Source of the DNA: Hydrogenophaga sp.
GTDB lineage: Bacteria; Pseudomonadota; Gammaproteobacteria; Burkholderiales; Burkholderiaceae_C
DNA: 40,280 nucleotides
Assembly: GCA_016790705.1 (NCBI GenBank)
Contig: JAEUOT010000009.1
Location: 1 to 40,280 of the forward strand
Direction of reading: 5' to 3'
The translations under genes were made by a program, and so were the position numbers. The notes under the pieces were generated by a model that had not been told where the DNA came from, searched no databases, and saw only the letters and a list, made by a program, of their open reading frames with translations. This document shows positions 33,572-40,280 of the stretch, piece by piece; position 1 is the first letter of the stretch; every line of letters begins with the position of its first letter.

Positions 33572-34194
33572 GTTTGATTCCGAAAAAGGGCACCGTGTAT
33601 GTCGTTGATGACGACGAGGCGGTGCGGGACTCCCTGCAATGGTTGCTGGAAGGCAAGGACTACCGGGTGCGGTGTTTCGAGTCAGCGGAGGCTTTTCTCA
33701 GCCGTTATGACGCCCGCGAAGTGGCGTGCCTGATCGCCGACATCCGCATGGACGGCATGAGCGGCATGGAGCTTCAGGAAAAGCTGATCGAACGCCACTC
33801 CCCTCTCCCCATCGTCTTCATCACGGGCCACGGCGATGTCCCGATGGCGGTCGAGTCGATGAAAAAGGGCGCGCTTGATTTCATCCAGAAGCCGTTCAAG
33901 GAAGACCAGCTGGTGCTGCTGGTCGAGCGCATGCTTGAAACCGCCAAGGAAGCCTTCGCCACCCATCAGCAGGCCGCAAGCCGCGACGCCCTGCTGTCCA
34001 AGCTGACCGGCCGCGAAGCCCAGGTGCTGGAGCGCATCGTCGCCGGACGGCTGAACAAGCAGATCGCGGACGATCTGGGCATCAGCATCAAGACTGTCGA
34101 AGCACACCGCGCCAACATCATGGAGAAGCTCGGCGCCAACACCGTGGCCGATCTGCTGAAGATCGCGCTGGGCCAGACCGCCGCCAAGGCCTGA
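33568..34194 (+). CDS. FixJ/LuxR-type response regulator
   Basis: A 208-residue DNA-binding response regulator. The receiver domain (about 8-125) has the acidic pocket DDD (14-16), phospho-acceptor Asp58 in LIADIRMDG, Thr86 in [12 protein letters not shown] and Lys108 in IQKPF. The output is a LuxR-type helix-turn-helix (about 145-205) with [20 protein letters not shown] and [17 protein letters not shown]. The HGDVPMAV signature places it close to FixJ, TtrR and TodT. The ATG is inside the stop of the kinase gene (4-base overlap), so the two form a cognate pair. Possible DNA targets are the repeats at 30923-30957. Confidence 0.95.
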   Translation: MSLIPKKGTVYVVDDDEAVRDSLQWLLEGKDYRVRCFESAEAFLSRYDAREVACLIADIRMDGMSGMELQEKLIERHSPLPIVFITGHGDVPMAVESMKKGALDFIQKPFKEDQLVLLVERMLETAKEAFATHQQAASRDALLSKLTGREAQVLERIVAGRLNKQIADDLGISIKTVEAHRANIMEKLGANTVADLLKIALGQTAAKA

Positions 34195-34212
34195 GCCCCC
34201 GGTCCCGATCCG

Positions 34213-34243
34213 ACGCCCGCCGCCCTGGCGGGCGTTTCCGTTT
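34213..34243 (+). terminator. Rho-independent terminator after the response regulator gene
   Basis: ACGCCCGCC and GGCGGGCGT form a perfect 9-bp stem with a 5-base loop, followed by TTCCGTTT. It separates the kinase-regulator operon from folD, which starts at 34265. Confidence 0.8.
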
Positions 34244-34264
34244 CAACCCCCAACGCACACCACC

Positions 34265-35116
34265 ATGACCGCCCAGCTCATCGACGGCAACGCTCTTTCC
34301 AGACAACTGCGCGCGGACATCGCTGCCCGCGCAGCGGCCCTGACCAGCCGCGGCCTCACCCCTGGCCTGGCGGTGATCCTGGTGGGAGAGGACCCCGCCT
34401 CGGCGGTGTATGTCCGCAACAAGATCAAGGCCTGCGGCGAAACGGGCATTCACTCCGTGTTCGAGAAGTATGAAGCCACGCTTTCCGAGGCCGAACTGCT
34501 TGCGCGCATCGAGGCACTCAACCGCGATCCGGCCATCCACGGCATCCTGGTGCAGATGCCCCTGCCGCGACACATCAATCCCCAGCGCGTGATCGAGACC
34601 ATTTCGACGGCAAAAGACGTCGATGGCTACTCCGTGCAAAGCGCGGGAGACCTGATGGCAGGCCTACCCGGTTTCCGCCCCTGCACGCCGTACGGCTGCA
34701 TGAAGCTCATCGAGACCACCGGCGTCGACCTGCGCGGCAAGCACGCGGTGGTGATCGGCCGCAGCAACACGGTCGGCAAACCGATGGCGCTGCTGCTGCT
34801 GCAGGCCAACGCCACCGTGACCATCTGCCACAGCGGCACGCCCGACCTGGGCCTGCACACCCGTCAGGCGGATGTCGTGGTCGCGGCCGTTGGGCGCCGA
34901 AATGTGCTGACAGCCGACATGGTCAAGCCCGGCGCCGTCGTGATTGACGTCGGCATGAACCGGGACGACGAAGGCAAGCTCTGCGGCGATGTGGATTTTG
35001 CCGGCGTCCGGGAGGTTGCAAGCCACATCACGCCCGTTCCTGGCGGCGTCGGCCCCATGACCATCACCATGCTGATGGCCAACACGCTGGAGTCGGCCGA
35101 GCGCCAGCAGCGCTGA
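34265..35116 (+). CDS. folD: Methylenetetrahydrofolate dehydrogenase/cyclohydrolase FolD
   Basis: Bifunctional cytosolic enzyme that oxidises 5,10-methylene-THF to methenyl-THF and hydrolyses it to 10-formyl-THF. The 283-residue protein has the active-site segment [17 protein letters not shown] with Tyr49 and Lys53, [31 protein letters not shown], the NADP-binding [15 protein letters not shown] and the C-terminal [19 protein letters not shown]. Length is standard. It has its own start region of 30 bases after the preceding terminator. Convergent with the membrane protein gene at 35151. Confidence 0.97.
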   Translation: MTAQLIDGNALSRQLRADIAARAAALTSRGLTPGLAVILVGEDPASAVYVRNKIKACGETGIHSVFEKYEATLSEAELLARIEALNRDPAIHGILVQMPLPRHINPQRVIETISTAKDVDGYSVQSAGDLMAGLPGFRPCTPYGCMKLIETTGVDLRGKHAVVIGRSNTVGKPMALLLLQANATVTICHSGTPDLGLHTRQADVVVAAVGRRNVLTADMVKPGAVVIDVGMNRDDEGKLCGDVDFAGVREVASHITPVPGGVGPMTITMLMANTLESAERQQR

Positions 35117-35137
35117 GAGAGGACCCGCCAGCCCGTC

Positions 35138-35163
35138 GCAGGCGCAGCGCTCAGGGCGCCTGC
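35138..35163. terminator. Convergent hairpin between folD and the membrane protein gene
   Basis: GCAGGCGC and GCGCCTGC form a perfect 8-bp stem around a 10-base loop. The right arm overlaps the end of the minus-strand gene. No U-run is seen on either strand, so its role as bidirectional terminator is tentative. Confidence 0.5.
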
Positions 35164-36596
35164 AACACCTCGCAAGGGCGGGGATAGATCCGAAGAAACG
35201 GTACGTCCGCAGCGCCGGGCGCAAACGGCCCTTCGCCCTGCTCCGCCAGCATCTGCCATGTCCCCGGCTCGCCCATCCAGACGGGCTGGAACGTCCCGAA
35301 TCCGTCCAGCGTCTTCGCCTGCTCGCTGGCCGCATCAAAATCGCGCGTCACCTGGTAGCGCTCGAACCAGCACAGCTTCATCGAGGCGTAGTAGCGTGAC
35401 TGCAGCCACGCCTGGCGGGTTTCCGGCACCGTTCTCGCCGCAAACAGCAGCAACAGCGCCAGCAGCAACGACGCAGACCAGCGCTGCGGCACCTGCATCA
35501 ACATCAGCACCAGCGCGCCGATGCCTGGCATCAGCAAGGCCGTGTAGCGCGAGGCGGTCGCCGCAGCCACGCCGAGCTGGACGCGGCCATAGGCGGTCAG
35601 CAGCGCAAACGCCAGACTGGCGCCGATCAGGATCAGGCAGACCTCGGCCAGCCGCCTCCGGGTTGGCGGCGCCACCGATGTTCCCTGGTCGACCGTCAGC
35701 GCCCTCATGGCCCAGAGGGCGACAAGCACCATACCCGCCATGGCCAGCGCCCCCACCGGGTACAGGACCCAGCGCGAGGCCCTGTGCAGCATCAGCAGGA
35801 AGTGGCTGAACATGGCGACCATGAAATGCACATAGTCGAACGGGTTTGGCCGCATCGCCTCGAAGCCGTCGGCCGCCACCACGAAGTGGTAGTCCTGCAG
35901 GAACAGCGCCAACGCCAGTGCGCAGACCCCAAGCAGGCCCGCAGCATGGCGCCGCTCGACCCCATGACAGCGCCAAACCTGCAACACCAATACCGCGGCC
36001 ACCGGCCCGATGGCGGTGATGCCGAAACCTGTGAAGGTCAGGAACAGGATCAGGGCGGCCAGCGCCACAAACCGTCCCCGCCCGACGGGCAGGACCCATG
36101 CATTGGCCAGCACCATCAGCAACAAAAGGGGGAAGATGCTGTGCGAGGCATTGGGGGCCACGACCATCGTCTCGAAGGTGCAGACACTCCAGAACAGCAG
36201 CAGCAGGATGGCATCCCACAGACGCCAGGGACCCGGCACGAGTTGCCGCCGCAGACGCAGCATCATGGCGCCCGCCAGCAGTTGCTCCGCCACCATCAGC
36301 ATGCTGTCCAGTCGCACGCTCCAGTGACTGAAGTGATAGGCCGGCAACATGAAGGCAAAGCTCAGGCCCTGACGATGGGGGCCGTGCTGCCAGCGAAACG
36401 CCGTCAGGACATCGCCCCACTGAAAGCCGTCTTCGAGCGCGCGCAGGATCGCCCACTGGTCGGAAAACGGCACATTGACCGACATCAGCCAGCCCAGGCC
36501 CAGCAGCCGCACCGCCAGCAGAAGGCCCACCCCAAACAGAACCGCCTTTGTCAGTCGCAAAGGCCACTGCTCGAACGACGTGGGCGAAAGTCGCAT
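35151..36596 (-). CDS. Polytopic membrane protein, possible GT-C-type glycosyltransferase
   Basis: A 481-residue integral membrane protein with about ten hydrophobic segments between residues 15 and 405 and a soluble C-terminal tail of about 75 residues containing three Cys-Trp/Cys-Glu type sites. An early loop after TM1 reads NVPFSDQWAILRAL; an acidic residue in that loop is typical of GT-C glycosyltransferases, and the general layout of many short loops fits. No specific family was recognised, so the function is open. Start is ATG 36596, eight bases after the DUF4149 stop; an in-frame GTG at 36626 would overlap the neighbour. Last gene of the carB-greA-DUF4149 strand group. Confidence 0.7.
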   Translation of the reverse strand: MRLSPTSFEQWPLRLTKAVLFGVGLLLAVRLLGLGWLMSVNVPFSDQWAILRALEDGFQWGDVLTAFRWQHGPHRQGLSFAFMLPAYHFSHWSVRLDSMLMVAEQLLAGAMMLRLRRQLVPGPWRLWDAILLLLFWSVCTFETMVVAPNASHSIFPLLLLMVLANAWVLPVGRGRFVALAALILFLTFTGFGITAIGPVAAVLVLQVWRCHGVERRHAAGLLGVCALALALFLQDYHFVVAADGFEAMRPNPFDYVHFMVAMFSHFLLMLHRASRWVLYPVGALAMAGMVLVALWAMRALTVDQGTSVAPPTRRRLAEVCLILIGASLAFALLTAYGRVQLGVAAATASRYTALLMPGIGALVLMLMQVPQRWSASLLLALLLLFAARTVPETRQAWLQSRYYASMKLCWFERYQVTRDFDAASEQAKTLDGFGTFQPVWMGEPGTWQMLAEQGEGPFAPGAADVPFLRIYPRPCEVLQAP

Positions 36597-36603
36597 GGGT
36601 CGT

Positions 36604-37068
36604 TCAGGAGCGGTTTGCGTTTCCACTGACCCGCCACAGGATGGTGCCCGCCAGCAACCACTGCCCGAGCACCATCACCGAACCCAGGCTGTGCCAGAAG
36701 CGCAGGTTTCCACCCGTGGCGCGGGCGCTGACGATGTGGGGCGCGACACCGAACTCCTGCCCCATCGCCAACGCAACGGCCAGGGCGACCAGCACCATGG
36801 TCACCAGCAGACCTCGCAGGGCCGCCAACGCGTGAGACGAGGCTTCCTGGGGGAGGCCCGACCGCTGGCGACGCAACACCAGCATCAGCAGCACACCCAG
36901 CGCGATCCCCGCCCAGCACTGCATGGAAAACAGTCGCGCCGCCACCGGTCCCGCCACAGCGGGGTTGCCCAGCATGGCAAACAGCGTGGGCACGGCCAGA
37001 AAGCTCAGTCCGGTAATGCCGCCCCACCAGAGCGCGGCCAGCAAGACGGCAACACGTTGCAGGCCCAT
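36604..37068 (-). CDS. DUF4149-domain membrane protein
   Basis: A 154-residue inner-membrane protein with four predicted helices at about 5-30, 50-67, 82-103 and 125-145. The N-terminal WWGGITGLSFLAVPTLFAML and the LFSMQCWAGIALGVLL segment match the DUF4149 family as I know it from Burkholderiales, where the gene follows greA. The function is unknown. It begins 11 bases after the greA stop, so co-transcription is likely. Confidence 0.85.
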   Translation of the reverse strand: MGLQRVAVLLAALWWGGITGLSFLAVPTLFAMLGNPAVAGPVAARLFSMQCWAGIALGVLLMLVLRRQRSGLPQEASSHALAALRGLLVTMVLVALAVALAMGQEFGVAPHIVSARATGGNLRFWHSLGSVMVLGQWLLAGTILWRVSGNANRS

Positions 37069-37079
37069 GGCGCGGTGTC

Positions 37080-37556
37080 TCAGCGGTAGTGGACAGCCAC
37101 GATTTCGAAACGGCGCGTCCCGCCGGGCGTCTGCACTTCGGCGATGTCGCCCTCTTCCTTGCCGATCAGCGCGCGCGCGATCGGGCTGCTGATGTTGACC
37201 AGCCCCTGCTTGAGGTCGGCCTCATCCTCGCCGACGATCTGGTAGGTCATTTCGTTGCCGTTGTCTTCGTCGGACAGCTCGACCGTGGCGCCGAACACCA
37301 CACGGCCACCTGCGTCCAGCACGGCCGGATCGATCACCTGAGCGGCCGAGAGCTTGCCCTCGACCTCGGCGATCCGGCCCTCGATGAAGCCCTGGCGCTC
37401 CTTGGCGGCGTCATAGTCGGCGTTTTCGCTGAGGTCCCCCTGGGCGCGCGCATCGGCAATGGCCTGAATCACGGCCGGGCGGTCCACGGTCTTGAGCCGG
37501 TGCAGCTCGGTCTTGAGCATTTCGGCGCCGCGTTTGGTGATGGGATAGGTCGACAT
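37080..37556 (-). CDS. greA: Transcription elongation factor GreA
   Basis: Rescues backtracked RNA polymerase by stimulating cleavage of the nascent RNA. The 158-residue protein has the N-terminal coiled coil (about 1-75) with the basic and acidic tip ARAQGDLSENADYDAAKERQ, which carries the catalytic acidic pair, and the C-terminal FKBP-like domain with NISSPIARALIGKEEGD. ATG start at 37556 with GGAGA seven bases upstream; a GTG two codons earlier is less likely. It follows carB by 123 bases, with a terminator-like hairpin between. Confidence 0.97.
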   Translation of the reverse strand: MSTYPITKRGAEMLKTELHRLKTVDRPAVIQAIADARAQGDLSENADYDAAKERQGFIEGRIAEVEGKLSAAQVIDPAVLDAGGRVVFGATVELSDEDNGNEMTYQIVGEDEADLKQGLVNISSPIARALIGKEEGDIAEVQTPGGTRRFEIVAVHYR

Positions 37557-37573
37557 GGGCACTCTCCGGGATC

Positions 37574-37610
37574 GGCAAAAAGCAAACCGCCGAACGTTTC
37601 CGGTCGGCGG
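37574..37610 (-). terminator. Terminator between carB and greA
   Basis: CCGCCGA (37587-37593) and TCGGCGG (37604-37610) form a 7-bp stem with a 10-base loop. On the minus strand it is followed by UUUGCUUUUUGCC. It would end carB transcription in part; greA may have readthrough or its own promoter. Confidence 0.7.
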
Positions 37611-37679
37611 CCAGTGGTTGGAATTATGCCCTGAAACCCCGCAGGAACCCGTCAGGCTCCGCGGCAGAACGCGTGGAGG

Positions 37680-40280
<2,601 letters not shown>

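Overview
The window looks like a chromosomal segment of a high-GC betaproteobacterium, most likely order Burkholderiales and probably a Comamonadaceae-like lineage. The evidence is gene content and protein style: sucA-sucB-lpd followed by zapE, a pyruvate dehydrogenase (PDH) operon whose E3 carries its own lipoyl domain, carB-greA-DUF4149, and rluD divergent from bamD. The assignment is by recognition, not by a database search. No tRNA, rRNA, insertion sequence, prophage or CRISPR array was seen. Coding density is high, and the only gene-free stretch above 300 bases is 14463-14918 (or 14463-14861 with an earlier start of the next gene).

Layout. 1-2570: rluD (5' part, minus) diverges from bamD (plus), followed by a PP2C phosphatase gene. 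2575-9416: a minus-strand 2-oxoglutarate dehydrogenase operon sucA-sucB-lpd ending in zapE. 9659-13643: minus-strand genes for an ArsR-type regulator, propionate-CoA ligase PrpE, an isochorismatase-family hydrolase and a TetR-type regulator. 13887-16280: plus-strand genes for an NlpC/P60 peptidase and a globin-coupled GGDEF protein resembling E. coli DosC, with a degenerate active site but an intact RxxD motif. 16271-24462: a minus-strand accessory block that reads, in transcription order, PQQ-type sugar dehydrogenase, DUF4038 glycoside hydrolase, membrane ankyrin protein, membrane PAS protein without output domain, and multi-PAS histidine kinase. 24619-30844: minus-strand PDH operon aceE-aceF-lpdA closed by a strong terminator. 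31013-35116: plus-strand histidine kinase, FixJ-like response regulator and folD. 35151-40280: minus-strand carB, greA, a DUF4149 gene and a polytopic membrane protein gene.

How it fits together. Two 2-oxoacid dehydrogenase complexes, each with its own E3, feed acetyl-CoA and succinyl-CoA into central metabolism, and PrpE adds propionyl-CoA. The kinase/regulator pair is divergent from aceE across an AT-rich region with two 15-nt direct repeats exactly 20 bp apart, so it may control PDH; this is inference. The accessory block joins oxidative sugar chemistry with signalling proteins.

Most notable observations: (1) an in-frame TAG at 39897-39899 splits carB where a Glu codon is expected; (2) the DosC-like protein keeps its heme-ligand residues and c-di-GMP I-site but has lost the GGDEF catalytic motif, suggesting an oxygen-linked c-di-GMP receptor; (3) a textbook TetR autoregulatory promoter with the operator between -35 and -10; (4) the tandem repeats upstream of aceE; (5) a C9 tract that lies in the bamD promoter region and inside the likely rluD reading frame.
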